Assembly (NCBI GenBank): GCA_020055645.1
Contig: CM034546.1
Location: 24,490,001-24,554,000 of the forward strand
Origin: Tomocerus qinae
Taxonomy: Eukaryota > Arthropoda > Collembola > Entomobryomorpha > Tomoceridae
Length of the DNA: 64,000 nucleotides
Reading direction: 5' to 3'
Under the pieces are notes generated by a model. It was not told the DNA's origin. It ran no database searches and saw only the letters and a program-made list of their open reading frames with translations. Position 1 is the stretch's first letter, and the number at the start of each line of letters is the position of its first letter. A program made the translations under genes and the position numbers. Shown piece by piece: positions 31,757-44,228 of the stretch.

Positions 31757-33307
31757 GTAAGAAATAGTAAAATCTAAATAGTTTAAATTACCTAAATAAT
31801 GCCTATTACCCAAATACTGAAAGTCCTGTTGTCATTATCTCCATGTTGGCGGTAAACAGTTGCTTCATGCAATAAAGTGAATGTGCGTTATTCAAAAGCA
31901 TTATTTTATATTTAAAATTTCGAAGACCAATTATGTAGCTCAATTCAATGTTTTCAAAGACAGCATTACTAGAGTCCAAAAATATTCCTATATTACCAAA
32001 TTTTAAATTTGAACCCTTTGAAATGTCCTTATTAAGAAAACACATCTAATTTTGCCAAAATGAATGACCCCATCAATTTTAGCTGCAAATATTTACAGTA
32101 GCGGCTCTAGGATTTGCGAGGCTTGGGCAAAATGTTCTCGGGAGGCCTTACATTAATATCTCACAAAAAAGGCAATTACAAAATAAAAGTTGTAGGAAAG
32201 TCTGTGTTTCCTGAACGAACTTATTTAAATTAGCAAAATTAGACAAATAAACTAATTTTTGTGCCAAAATAAAATAAAAAATAAGAAATAATCGTTAATT
32301 TTTCGCTGGGGTCGGTAACCGGTGAAATCGTTGAAAATTCAAACAACTATTTTTACCCTACTATCTAGTTCAGGCAGTTCATTCCTAGCTATTCCAAATC
32401 ATTATTGGCCAGCTAAAATGGAATTTGGATAAGAATTTGCAGATAGAAAGAATGCACTAAGTTTTACAGATATTTAAAAATTGCATTTTTTACTATTAAA
32501 TTCTCAAATATTATTATAAAACGTTTGCTGAAGTTCAATACTTTCAATTTACTATTATATTGACTATTAGTACAACAGGAGGGATTAATACATTTAGTAC
32601 CGTTTTTCCCAATCGCCAAACATTTTTCTACAAACCATCTTTATATTAATTCAAATCTTTTAAATTGAATTTGGCATAAAATTACTGAAAGCAAGATGAA
32701 AAAATTAAAAATAAGGCCCTAAAACTCGCTAGTATTATCGCTAATTAGGCATTTCAGCATTTGAATAGTTTCATTCCTTTTATTTACCAAAACTTTTTTC
32801 CTGTTTAAAATCAACAACTAATGGAAAATTAATTTTCTACAACTACTGCAATTTTACAGTTGCATCGCAACAAAATCTGTTGCTGTTGAAATTCCTGATA
32901 TATTATATGCGACTATGTGATCAAAACTACTAAAAACGACCAAGGCTAGCAAAGAGTATCGAGTCGAGAGTGCCGTAAATTCCGCATGCCGTTAATTGCC
33001 GTAAATGCCGTTAACAAATTTTGAGCTACAATAAGCCGTTATATGCAAATATATTCAAAATACAACGCTTAATTTGTCATTCTTATTATTACTACCATAA
33101 ATCATTCATTTAAATTCCCGCTGTATTTAATCTGTGAAAATTGTTATCAAAAAACATTTAATTTCAAAACTGAAATGTCAATTATTAAACTATATTAGTG
33201 TGCTTATAGTAGTTAACGGCAAGAGGCATCGGAAAAAAAATTACGGTCTGCCGATTTTATTCGGTGTAATTTACATTAAATTTTAAATATTCGGTTTTCA
33301 TTAACAG
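31757..33307 (+). other. Large intron of hAT copy 2, no gene recognised
   Basis: Matches 3094-4657 of copy 1 apart from small indels. Confidence 0.5.
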
Positions 33308-33496
33308 GAAACGGAAAATTTTCGTCATAAAAGAATACGATTGGACCAAATGCATAGCAATGTGGAAGTTATTTTACTAAAGTGTGAAGAAATTTTGGGA
33401 AGTATTCAACAAAAATCTCTGCAACAAACTCGATATGTAATAGAACAAAATATCTCAATATTTGACAGCATCAAAAGATTTTGTGAAAACTCTTAA
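33308..33496 (+). CDS. hAT copy 2 ORF1, last exon (coiled-coil)
   Basis: Identical reading to 4658-4846, ending in TAA at 33494-33496. TTG ATG of the OTU-transposase follows in the same frame. Conservation of the stop in both copies shows it is ancestral to both, not a sequencing slip. Confidence 0.6.
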   Translation, partial: ETENFRHKRIRLDQMHSNVEVILLKCEEILGSIQQKSLQQTRYVIEQNISIFDSIKRFCENS

Positions 33497-33499
33497 TTG

Positions 33500-36400
33500 A
33501 TGCAAGCTAACTATTTTAATAAAGAAGATTCAATTGTTGCAGCTTGTCTGCCTAATGTTATGAAGTCAAATTATGTTCCAGCGAAAGTTAAAAGAGATGG
33601 AAATTGCTGGTATTCTGCAATTGCTATGGCCTTGTTTGGAGATGAAAAAATTCATTCTATTATACGCTTGGGAGTTTTGCAACAGGTAGTAGAAAATGAA
33701 GAAAACTTATCGTCTGCAGTTAGAGCTACATATGGCGAGGATTTTAAGTTCTTGTTTAATGAAGTCGCCACAAACAACCATTGGTCGTTTAACACTGTAA
33801 ATTTAATTACCAGTGAGGTTATTAACCGGCCAATAATTGTATTTGAAAAATTCGATATCAACGACCCAGATCTCTTCGGAGACTCTTCGAAGGGCGAAGA
33901 CTACTTCCGCAAATATTTGTCAGAACCAAGAAAAGAAAGCAATCATCTGCAGTATATATCAAATCCATTACACAGTGGCAAATCTCCTGTAAATGTTTTC
34001 CTTTATGACGAACATTTCACACCTTTGCTCCCTCGAAATATGTGTGAATTTAAACCTTTTGACGTCTACAAAAGCTTTAAAATCTATACACTACAAATAT
34101 AATTATATCAAACCTTGCTCTTCGGCTAATAAGAAAAAATCTTCATCTACCGTGATAATTGATTTAGATTTAAGGCCTACAGGGAAAGAGACAACAGCTC
34201 ACAGCCACGAGAAGAAGAGAAAAGAAGACTTAAGTAGTGTTGATTCTATGAAAATATCTACGGACATAAAAGTGCCTACAGTCCAGGAAGTTCCTACACA
34301 CATGCATTTACCAACTATGGAAGGGGTTGCTACAAGTGCAACTGAACAGGAGCAACAAGTTAAAATTAGCACCAATTTAAAAAATAAACTGGAGCTTCCA
34401 GTAACATTAGAGTCACTAGCTTCACTTGTTATTGACATGAAATCAACCCTAGTTAAAAAAATAGAAATGCTGGAAACAGAAATATCGGAATTAAAAAAAG
34501 AGAAGCAAAAGCCATTGCTCACTAAAAAGCTGTCGCCTGAGGAAAAAGAGATAGCAGCCGTAGCAAAATGTAAAACATTGGACAAGCTAAGGGAGGTACT
34601 TCCTGGTTTTTCTTTCAAATATGTAGAAACAGTAGATGTTGATGAACCAGGCTGTAGCAAAGATGAAGATGAAGGAGTACCAAATTATTGTGAAGCAACG
34701 TGCATATGCTGCGTGATGAACGAAAGACCAACAAATTTGCCAAAATCTCCTGGAATTTTGAGATTCAAATTAACTAAGGGTAGTAAAAACTTTACTTCAT
34801 TAACAGGCTCCCAATCCAGAGATTTCTTAAATTTCAAAAAAATTAATAGCCACCTTTCATTAAAATCGCATATTGAAGCGGCAGCTGAAATGGCCAAAGA
34901 AAATAAAGAATTAACAAACTATAATTATATTGCTGGGAAAGCTGTGGGCCAAATTGCGTACAAATCTGCTGGGAATTTCTCTGACTTTGAAAGGTTGTTG
35001 CAGTTACAGGCCTCTATCGGAACCAATATTGGACATATTAATCATAGTAGGGAATTTTGTGCAGCTTTGCATAATCAATTTTACGATATTTTAAGAAATC
35101 AATTATCATTGGATCTAAAAGCTGAAATTCCAGCCACGGGAAAACCAACCCCTGTATCGGTTATTGCAGACAAAATGACAACAAACAAACGAACCGGACA
35201 AATTGTGGGTTTAATAGGGTTTACAGCTGGAAAAATTCGACCTTACTTCTATGATTACAGTGCTGTAAAAGACCATACTGGAAAGGGAATAGCTCAACAA
35301 ATCCGTACATCCTTGTCAGCAGATTTTCCTGACAATTCGGAATTAAAAGCGAGGTCAGTAATACTTCATACTTCTATCAAATATTTCTTGCTTGTCATTA
35401 TGATAATTATGATTTTACTTCATTGATAAGTTCAGTCAACTTTATGCATCGGATGAAGAATATTTTGATTCAATATTGCATAGGCTCGTTGGAATCGCAG
35501 TGGATGGCCAGATTGTCCATTTGAAAGTAATGGATCATTTATTACAAAATATGAACATTACTGATGGACAAGATTGGTTTAGTTTATCGTGGGACCCGGC
35601 ACATGTATTAGAACTTGCAGAACAAGATGCACAAAAAGTCAAAGGAAATATTGCGACAAAAATTAAACGACTAGTATCAGAAAATAATTCGACGTTCAAT
35701 GGAAAGGCATATGAAGGGCTTCTAGAATTATCCGACAATTCAGCTATGAAGCCAATACAATTTTCGGACACTCGTTTTGCTACTTACAGTTACTTAGTGT
35801 ACAAAAATTTTTTGCACAACTATGAGTATTACTACGCATACTTCAGTCAACAGCAAATTAGGAATGCAACGATGATTAGAGAATTGGAAGCAGCAGAATT
35901 TGTATATGGGGTTACTGCATTGTATGATGTGTATAAGCATATAAATTTTCTTTCCCAAACATTTCAGAAAGTTGAGTTGCTTCCGTGGCAATTGGCAAAA
36001 GTTATTAATAAAGGTATACAGGATTTAGAGACCATGAAAACCAGACTACTTTCAATAGAGTCTTTGGATGAAAGTGACGGGAAAGAGGACCCTTTAAAAA
36101 CGTTTTTGTCTGCAAAGACTGAGTTAGAGTCTACCGCCCAATATAAGAGGAAGGACATTTTTATTTCGAAAGAATGTGATCCGAACACATAGAAGCATGG
36201 CACCACAATCAGTAGTGGCATCTGAGGCAGCGGAAGATAGTTTAAAAGTAGTTAGAGATGCTGTCTGCCAAAAGACTTGCGCAGAAGTTGCTAAATTCAT
36301 TGCCTCATTTGCAAATCATCTTCGAGATCGATTTATTAAAAGCCAACCGAAAATTGTTAAAATGTCGCAAGAAATTTTTGACATTCAATCAGTTTACAAA

Positions 36401-37045
36401 CATTATATACATTCGTCAGTTCCAACTGATCTGAGCAGCTTAGTTGCCTTGGCTAAAGCAAATGGTGTATTAGACAATAATATAAGTCTACTATCAATAA
36501 GTAATGAGTATAGGGAATTTGTGAAAAGAATTTCAGTTGCCCTTATTGATTCGGAACCCACTAAAAAGAAACAGCAATTTCTTAAACTAGTAGCAGAAAT
36601 TGGTAGAGAAGAAGCAGAAAAAAGAAGAACAGAAATCATGCTCAATGAATATGTTGAAATAGATAGGGAGTTAGCTATATATTATGACTTTTGCAATAGC
36701 GTTGAAAATAGAGCAATAGAAAATATTTCACAGTTGCTAATTACAAGTATGTTGCGTACTCATTGCGAAGCTGTAGTGGAAGGAATGGGAAGTGTGGTTT
36801 CTGAAGATGCGGAGTTCCGTCCAAAATTGCATATTGACAGCCTTAAAAAGAAAGCGTTTGTAAAATGGAACGGACCAAAGGCAGGGAGCAGTTCAATAAA
36901 GTTAGTAGAAAAGGCATTGGACTTACACTTTGAAAGTCGCCAACAATGGAGATTTTTTCAAGTTGGGGGGTCACTTTTAAAGTGGACTACCTCGAAGGTT
37001 GTCGATAGACTAGAGCAGATCGAAAGTCATATAAATATAAACTAA
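33500..37045 (+). CDS. OTU cysteine protease-hAT transposase fusion, copy 2
   Basis: Same product as 4850-8399: OTU domain with RDGNCWYSAIAMALFG and DEHFTPLLP, coiled coil, Cys cluster and hAT-like catalytic core. The exon break is a GTCAGT donor near 35,357 and TTCAG acceptor near 35,438. Two lesions are seen: loss of TG at about 34,063 (GACGTCTAC versus GACGTGTCTAC in copy 1) and an extra T in 36,158-36,162. Where copy 1 is shifted (around 6,935 and 7,919), this copy is intact, with DGQDWFSLSWDPAHVLELAE and PTKKKQQFLKLVAEIGREEA. Each copy therefore corrects the other. One polymorphic Lys codon is missing near 34,840. Confidence 0.8.
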
Positions 37046-37918
37046 AACTTTCGAACTTAATTCCATTGATTATATACTATAGGGTCGCCCTGTCACTTAT
37101 ATATTTCTTTTCTCTGACATATTAATTAGGCTAGACTAGGTAACAAATAGGTCTGTAAGCCATCCTGTAGAGCAGATAATCTGTTTTATCTGCAAACTAA
37201 TCGACTGTGACAACACACAAATCTGTTGAAAATAAAACGTGATGTTTTCATTTCACCAATTTTTATCAAAATAGGGGCTGCTCAATTTTTTGCAATATTT
37301 GTGCAATACAGGGAATTTGTCATAATTAAAAGAAATAAAGTTGTAAAATAGAAGACCTCCGATTTTAATAAAACGTTCTTAAATAAATTGGAACTTGAAA
37401 TTAACCTTAACCTATTATATATATTGGAAATACTTTTTCAAAAGCAATGGTATATGAAATTAATTGCAAATATACAGGAAGAGTAGCTACTGGGTATATC
37501 CATTCATATGATGTATTGAAGCATTGTCATATTATATACAATAAAAGATAAAAATAAACATTCTAAATAAAAGGTTATATAATATTTTTAATCAAATTTT
37601 TTAAGGAAACGGAAAGAATTGAAAATTTTTCTGTGATTGGGAAAAATTGCACAAGTACGTCAATTTTGGTTTATTTTCAGCACAAAAATGTCAAAATTGG
37701 GACAATTTTTTATGTCGCTCAAGTCATATTTAAAGGGGGTTTTCCTATACTCGCCGTCACATGACCCCAAAAAAATTTCGCGCCCCTTAAGGGGCGGGGG
37801 CCCCACCCCCCGCCCCCCCACCCCCCCTCCACCCCCCACCTTCCCGTCCCAAAATGAGGCGCGCTATCTGAGTCCGCCATCTTGGATACTGAGGCGCTGA
37901 GAAGTTTTTGCATCCCCG

Positions 37919-38277
37919 TCCTCCACAGTAGTGGAAAATGGACCGATGCATTAGCCGAACACACCTCAGTGTGTGACGTAAAAATTAAACTCAATAACCC
38001 CAAATTTGAATTTAATTTAGTCGCTACACTGATACAACAAAACGGTATCAAAGCCCTAACTAGCAGACTCTACACAATGGCCACAATTAGGGGAGCATAC
38101 TTCAAAATGGAGCCCTTAAAGCCCTTGATCTACAAAGCCCTTAAACGACAGAATCAAAGGATTCTCCCATTTACCCCCCAAACTAGAAATACAGATAAAA
38201 AATTACTAATCGAACAAGCAACCGCATGGTTTGCTAAATTACAAAATATAGCCGTCAATACTATACTAAAATACTAA
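37919..38277 (+). pseudogene. Unidentified A/C-rich coding sequence, interrupted by hAT copy 2
   Basis: Frame from 30102-30178 resumes as SSGKWTDALAEHTSVCDVKI and continues NPKFEFNLVATLIQQNGIKA and LYTMATIRGAYFKMEPLKPL to a stop at 38277. Codon use is A/C-rich and G-poor, like 44,229-44,690, which suggests the same original element. I do not recognise the family. Frames after the stop (LAELAATRFIQDYASHREIN near 38,310-38,370) also look protein-like, indicating further frameshifts. Confidence 0.45.
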
Positions 38278-38373
38278 CCGACACTGACTGGACACAATTT
38301 CGGCCCTAACTTGCCGAACTGGCGGCAACCAGGTTCATCCAAGACTATGCCAGCCATAGAGAAATAAACTAAT

Positions 38374-38877
38374 ATGTACTCCATAGTACTTACAGAACTC
38401 ATCCATAAAACCCCAGCCATAGTCGATAAAGCTAATATAGACGAGAGCGTTAAAAAGCAGTCACAGTTCAATACTGCAATCTCTAAAGATATAAATAAAT
38501 ATCAAAAACATATAGACGACTACCAAAAACGAGCCACAGCCATGCTAAAGGCTAAATACACTGAACCAAGACTATTAACAACTAACACAACCCTAATAAT
38601 AGAGCAAGAGGAAGAGGGCGAGCACCCCCTCCCCACACTCATATCCCAAATACGATAAACCCATTCACATATACAAACAACAAACAGACTTACGAAAATC
38701 CCAATACGGGCACAGACGACGAAATAACAGATATAAACACAATAGGCTGCTTCCCAGAAGACACCTCCAGTAACCATTATGTGGAATTAGGAGCCATAGC
38801 AATGGATACACTCAACCAAATATCCCTACCGCCCAAACACGTCAAGAAAAAAGCGAGAACACAATCAAACGATTACT
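38374..38877 (+). pseudogene. Continuation of the A/C-rich element, helical coding pieces
   Basis: Frame 38374-38658 (NKYQKHIDDYQKRATAMLKA, coiled-coil-like). A shifted frame follows with DEITDINTIGCFPEDTSSNH and ends VKKKARTQSNDY before TGA near 38,877. No catalytic motif is seen. It may be an ORF1-type protein of the Penelope-like element whose RT start is at 44,229; this is inference. Confidence 0.4.
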
Positions 38878-39295
38878 GACAGAATACTTACTCCTGCACA
38901 CAACAGAACCATAGTCACTCTCCTACAAATAATCTCTGCAAACAAAAAAATACCAACATCAACGACAATATCAATCACTAACATTAGATTATATTAATAA
39001 ACAAAAAAACATGACCTTATAACAAGACTTGCATTAAAACATTAATTGACCCAGACGAATTATTGCAAATAGTAATATCACCACCTGTAATTAAATTAAA
39101 TTAAGATAATTAAACATCATAGTACTAATACCTACACTATAAAAATTAATTACACCCTAAAATAACTCCAAATCATAATAACCAATCTACTAATTAATTT
39201 TACTTATATTAAGCCTATTCAATAAACTTATATAAATAAAACTCCACATAAACAACCCAACAAATAAAATGTTAATCATAATATTTTCAGATTAC
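38878..39295 (+). other. AT-rich intron-like stretch
   Basis: No open frame. It ends with ATATTTTCAG just before the LTR element's target site, a plausible splice acceptor for the frame that resumes at 44,229. Confidence 0.4.
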
Positions 39296-39300
39296 AACAC

Positions 39301-39650
39301 TATGAGGAGGCTCCCATGCAAATGCCTCCCACCTCCCAGTCTCACCCACTACGACTCCTTATACTGAAGGAGAAGGAGACGGACTCACCATTTGGTCGGG
39401 AACCCTCGTCGTCGTCAGTCAGTCAGGTCGGGTTTTGGAGAACTTAGAGTAAATACGATCGTGTCATAATTTCGAGAATAATAAACCACTACTTTGTCTG
39501 TGTCCAAATCTCGTCGTTCTCTATTTTGTGCAGTCATTTCACTCCATCCCGATCATAAATACTAGTAGTTTTAGGTGCATTGAGCCGAACCAGAGTCAGG
39601 AATACAAGGAAACGGGCATCTTTCAGTCTAACCCGGATTTCCCTCCCGAC
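39301..39650 (+). repeat. 5' LTR
   Basis: 350 bp, contains GTCGTCGTCAGTCAGTCAGG and CGAACCAGAGTCAGGAATAC, both found in the 3' LTR. The two LTRs differ by two internal deletions in the 3' copy. Confidence 0.8.
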
Positions 39651-39653
39651 AAG

Positions 39654-39667
39654 TGGTGCCGAACCCG
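39654..39667 (+). other. Candidate primer-binding site
   Basis: TGGTGCCGAACCCG three bases after the 5' LTR. It begins with TGG, the complement of a tRNA CCA end, as in LTR retroelements. The tRNA is not identified. Confidence 0.55.
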
Positions 39668-41770
39668 ACTTTCTTTCACCTATTTTCGGACTGCAAAGTT
39701 TTTTTTCGGTGTTTGGTGTGACGGAGTACTGCGGGGCGTTGTGAGAGAGCAGTTTGGCAAAGGAAATAGTGAAGTGTGTTTTACTTTAGGCTTGGGTGTG
39801 TTCACCAAAGCAGAGAGAAGCTGAAAGGAATCGGTGCCCAGCGGACTGGAGGTATAATTTTCGGAGAAATTGTGTGTGCCTGCGGGACTTACCTGTTGTC
39901 TTCTCGGGAACGGAATACATTGAAAATTCGGAGTCTACAACTTGGGAAATTCGGACTCGCCGCCAAGGACTTTTGCAGCGGTGGACTATAGTACTGGTAT
40001 CGTTCCAAAAATTATTTATTTTCTCTTCAGTAACAATTACAAATATTTCATAATTTTATTGTGAGTGCAAGCACAATTTTCGTACAAAAATATTTATTCG
40101 GAGCACAATTTTCAATTTTATTTGCCCGTAAATTCTTACCTATTTGGTTTCATACATTCATTTTATTATATAAAATACCGAAACGGAAACATCTTTTCAA
40201 AATTTTGATTATAAGACAAGACACTGTACTTAAAAAGTGTGTGTGAATCGGAAATTTCAATTCGTGAGCGTTAAATATATGTGCAAACGACGGACAAAGG
40301 ACATATCCGTCAAATTAAGCATTCATGGTTCTTGGTGGAATTTATGCTAATCGCCTTTGTCATTGAGTTCTAGTGACGCTTCGGAAACGCTCAAAACTTC
40401 AACGACCAATCAGCGATAGGGACCAGAGCAAGGCTATTGCACTTAAAGGACGGTGGCGTCAAGTCAAAACGACGGTGGTGATACACACAGATTTGGTGGT
40501 GACACAAAAATCTGGTGTTGTTATAGTGATACGAGTGTTCTCGTATATGCTACCTTGTGCATTAAGGATATAGCTTTGTGGGCTCACAAAAATCGCGTAT
40601 TGCGACTTACCTACAGGAAAGAAGAACTTAGTGATACGAGTGTTCTCGTACTATGTATCGCCTGGTGCATCCAGAAGTAAGCGCGTATAACGCGTGCTTT
40701 GCGTATTGGAATGGTTATATGCACACTACGACTAAAAGCTGCGATGGACATCAGAAATGACTCCAGTACATATTTCATGATCTACAAACACAAATTGGAA
40801 GGAGAAGATCACAAGTTTTCATATGCTGGGAACGGTCATATGGAATAACACTAAATGCTGCCATAAGCAACATAAGATTCAAATATATTAACAGCAAGTA
40901 TTGATACACCATATAGTGAATATAACTAGACGTCATGAAGCTAAATAGGCATCACACAAAATATACTCAGATACGGCGGGTTTAACAACCGTGGGTAAAT
41001 TTATTCTATCGGCGGGTCACGGCGGGTTCGCGTATTAAGTGACCCAAGTCATCTCTAAGCATCAAGATACTCGGCGGGTTTGGCCAATAAATATTGTTGG
41101 GAAGCCCTGAGCATCTTCTACTTACGGCGGGTTTGGCGGGTTCGGTTTAGCCGTCAAAAGATAAACTTAGTCAAAAATACCCGGTGGGGTTAACCCTTCT
41201 GGTGGTGATCACTCATTTTGGTGGTGACTACCATTCTGGTATTGATTACTCATTTTGGTGGTGACTACCATTTTGGTGGTGATTAACCCTTTTGGTGGTG
41301 ACAGTCTGGTGGTGCGTTAACTTCAAGGTGATGATGCGTTCACCTCTCCAATGCAGTTAGGCAGAATACGGTGAAGTTGGACAGAGAAACGTATTCAACA
41401 AATATGGAACCACAGTCTTCATTAGTGCTATACTAACTTATGGAAGAATATAAAAATTAAAAAAGAAACCAGTGTATTTGGTGGGGATATGAGATTCCCT
41501 ATGCTAAATGTGTTTCACATGAAGCCTTTTCGGAAGAATTCTTGGGACCAACACAGTTACATGCAATACACGACACAGGACGAAAATACCTAAGAAACAA
41601 GAAATTTTACGATGTATACCATTTCATTAATATAAGCCAGTAATATGGAAGCCAGCGCTACAAGATATCCAGACTATATGAAGCTACAAAAGAAAAATAA
41701 TACAAGCAAGCATTTTCAATGGGAAACCAAGTATACACTTTATTGCACCAAGCAAGCAACAGAATAGTAT
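39668..41770 (+). other. LTR element interior, no gene recognised
   Basis: Contains a repeated GTGATACGAGTGTTCTCGTA (about 40,528 and 40,631), GGCGGGTTT motifs (40,976-41,140) and a GGTGGTGA-rich patch (41,190-41,330). Open frames are short and do not resemble gag or pol. Confidence 0.45.
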
Positions 41771-43396
41771 CTACAGCTTAAGGAAACGCTCACATGAGAC
41801 GAGTTTCGCGTGCTTTGTCAAGCTATCCTTACGAGAGAACGATTTCCCACAGATGGCACACTTGTGCATTCCAGCCTTGCCTAGGTGAAGATCGCGGCAT
41901 CGTGAGCGGCCCTTAGCACTCACATGTTGCCCACCTATGAAAAATCAAACAACATTATTAATTAAAATCAATATAATATATACACAATATAACTACAAGA
42001 ATTTTGACAAGTTAGATGGAAAAATGGTTACTTACCACAAAACAAACAGTTCGATTCAGGCTTCACAACAGAGGGGCCAGGCATCTCTACAGACATCTTC
42101 TGAACAACTACAGGACTTCCCATTACACCAATGGCGGAATCAATCTTCTCCTCTTTGGGTTCGTCCACACAAGTCGGTTCATTTGGGGCTGTCTTCGCCA
42201 ATGTGCTAATACCCAAGTTACGAGCAACTTTCCACAATTGTAGACTTGGATGGGACTGAGGAGGCTGAAGCTCTACAATTGGGTTGGGTTTGGAATCGCG
42301 GACAAATTTTCTTATTAATTTGCATCGGTCACCTTCGGCCTTGCGTGCTCGCTTCTTAGCTACAAACACAAAATAATAATTATTAATATACAATGCATTA
42401 CAACAACCAACGTATATATCTCTTTGGAAATCAAAGAAAATGACTTACCATTCGTTATCGTTTTATTGCTGCTCAACCTCATCAACTTGATGCGAGACTG
42501 CAAGCGACGGATTCTCCGTTTCAACGCAGCAACGCGCGGTCCATTGACAGTATAAGCAGTCACATCGGCAGCCATCACAACATCTTTTACACGTGAAGCA
42601 TTACATCCAATAGAAGCCGGGGGCACTAAATTACAGAAATACGGTATATAATAATATACTAATATTACGGTGGAATTACATCAGAAATGCGGGTATTGCA
42701 ATTCATAAAGTGAGATTACTGAATGAAATTACCTTCTGAGATTTCGGGCATCATTTTTTTCAGGATAATAGTTCGGGAATTTTGCTCCAAAATATCCCGG
42801 AAAATCCCGAATTTGCCACCTCCAACGGAAAAACGGGTCATGTCCACCGACAAAGTGCATGGCAAAGCTTTGGCTAAAGCTGCACATAGAGTTTCACACT
42901 CCTTAGACTCCTCTTGGACTTGGACAGCCGTCAGTTTTTGGGCCGCATCTAATGCTTGCTTAGACGAGCAAGCCGGGACATCCACATCCAAACCGGGCAC
43001 ATAGCTCAAATCCTTCTTGCCGGCTGAAACCATAAATTAATGCCTGGAAAATTTCAGAAAATCTTATCCATACTATACACTATGGAGTAGACATGAACAA
43101 AAATAAAATGCATACCACGCTCCAGTGCTTTCTCAACTCGCAGATTCCGGGCATATTCAGATTTCGCATCTTCCAGCAACTGAGGCACGAAATTATCAGG
43201 GTGGGTCATCACGTACATCCTATTGCGACGTTTCTCCTCTTGTTTTTTGCGGGATATGGCCTTAGTCTTCTTCGACTTCGCACAATCCTCAATGGACGGA
43301 ATAATCTTCCCACTACATGTGTAACCTACACTTTGGCACCTTTATATGTTGGTACTTGTCACCACCAACTCTCTCAGCACCCTTAAAATGAGCCAT
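41771..43396 (-). CDS. Five-exon C2H2/C2HC zinc-finger gene, antisense inside the LTR element
   Basis: Minus-strand exons 43396-43116, 43023-42733, 42625-42449, 42359-42036 and 41934-41771 are joined by four GT-AG introns, all phase 1, giving about 411 residues. The N terminus starts MAHFKGAERVGGDKYQHIKV. Later come KKQEEKRRNRMYVMTHPDNF, a basic ALKRRIRRLQSRIKLMR helix, an acidic/Pro linker and a C-terminal Cys/His part. That part has CLFCGGQHVSAKGRSRCRDL, then CAICGKSFSRKDSLTKHAKL and VSC. The last motif is a C2HC-type finger. One frame change is needed in exon 1 near 43,322 (AAGTGTAGG/TTACACATG). A nuclear DNA-binding protein is likely. Retained introns fit an antisense position, because reverse-transcribed sense RNA would not be spliced on this strand. 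No named family is recognised. Confidence 0.65.
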
Positions 43397-44032
43397 TACA
43401 GCTAACTCAAACACTACTAAAATGTCAACAACAACTATACAAAATATAAACAAAAAAATGTACACTTATTCACAGGAAGTCCACTTCGAAATTCCAAACA
43501 AATGTCCAAAAAAAAATCACACCAAAAATAACTCACCAACAAACAAATCCACGACCGCACGACAGGAGAAACACTTTTTGAATGAAGCAGAGAAATTTAC
43601 TTAAACTCAACCACTTCTGGACAAAAATTTCTCCAAGGAATTCTCTACGTACCTGTCTTATCTGAGTTTATGTCAGTATACCCCAAATTAAGACTCATGT
43701 TGTATAATATGTTATAATTTTACTTTTTGCATGCTCTTACATAATAATTAGTACTAACAAACTAAAACTGTTCAATTTAATATTATTATTGTATAAAGGA
43801 CACATATGTTAATATAGACAAGCTAATGTATCAAAATCAAATTAGGTAATATTTATGTAATACCAATACATTCAAACACACTGTACACACATATTACACG
43901 AAATTACACCAAAATTATTATAACATGATGTACTATGCTTTTTATATGATTGTTGTAATATTGGAAGGGAATATCATTTTATTTACTTAACCCTTCCATT
44001 CTCAACCCGTTCCACACCACAGGTTGTGGGGG
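43397..44032. other. LTR element 3' interior, AT-rich
   Basis: Upstream flank of the antisense zinc-finger gene. No other gene is seen. Confidence 0.4.
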
Positions 44033-44050
44033 ACTTGTTGGGTGGGGTGA
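44033..44050 (+). other. Polypurine tract
   Basis: GTTGGGTGGGGTGA-type purine-rich sequence immediately upstream of the 3' LTR, the usual plus-strand primer site. Confidence 0.6.
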
Positions 44051-44223
44051 TATGAGGAGGCTCCCATGCAAATGCCTCCCACCTCCCAGACTCACCAGGA
44101 GACGGACTCACCAGTTGGTCGGGAACCCTCGTCGTCGTCAGTCAGTCAGGTCGGGTTCCGAACCAGAGTCAGGAATACAAGGAAACGGGCATCTTTCAGT
44201 CTAACCCGGATTTCCCTCCCGAC
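44051..44223 (+). repeat. 3' LTR (internally deleted)
   Basis: 173 bp. Both termini match the 5' LTR, but it lacks about 30 bp near its start and about 150 bp in the middle. Confidence 0.75.
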
Positions 44224-44228
44224 AACAC

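Larger units (their letters stand above)
30179..37918 (+). mobile_element. hAT-type OTU-transposase element, copy 2
   Basis: Complete 7,740-bp element with the same 16-bp inverted termini as copy 1 and a perfect 8-bp duplication TCCTCCAC (30171-30178, 37919-37926). Differences from copy 1 are a handful of substitutions, a 12-bp deletion near 32,510, a 12-bp C-rich addition near the right end and single-base homopolymer indels. It is inserted in the unidentified element continuing at 37919. Confidence 0.95.
39301..44223 (+). mobile_element. LTR-flanked retroelement without gag or pol
   Basis: 5' LTR 39301-39650 and a shorter 3' LTR 44051-44223 share their ends (TATGAGGAGGCTCCCATGCA ... TTTCCCTCCCGAC). 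AACAC flanks both sides (39296-39300, 44224-44228) as a 5-bp duplication. A primer-binding-like TGGTGCCGAACCCG starts at 39654, and a purine tract (GGGTGGGGTGA) precedes the 3' LTR. The interior encodes none of gag, protease, RT or integrase. Instead it carries an antisense multi-exon gene at 41771-43396. It is a non-autonomous, LARD-like unit that probably captured host DNA. Confidence 0.75.

Noticed and set aside
39301..44223. A full LTR retrovirus-like element
   Set aside because: No gag, protease, RT, integrase or envelope frame in either strand; only LTR, PBS and purine tract features are present.
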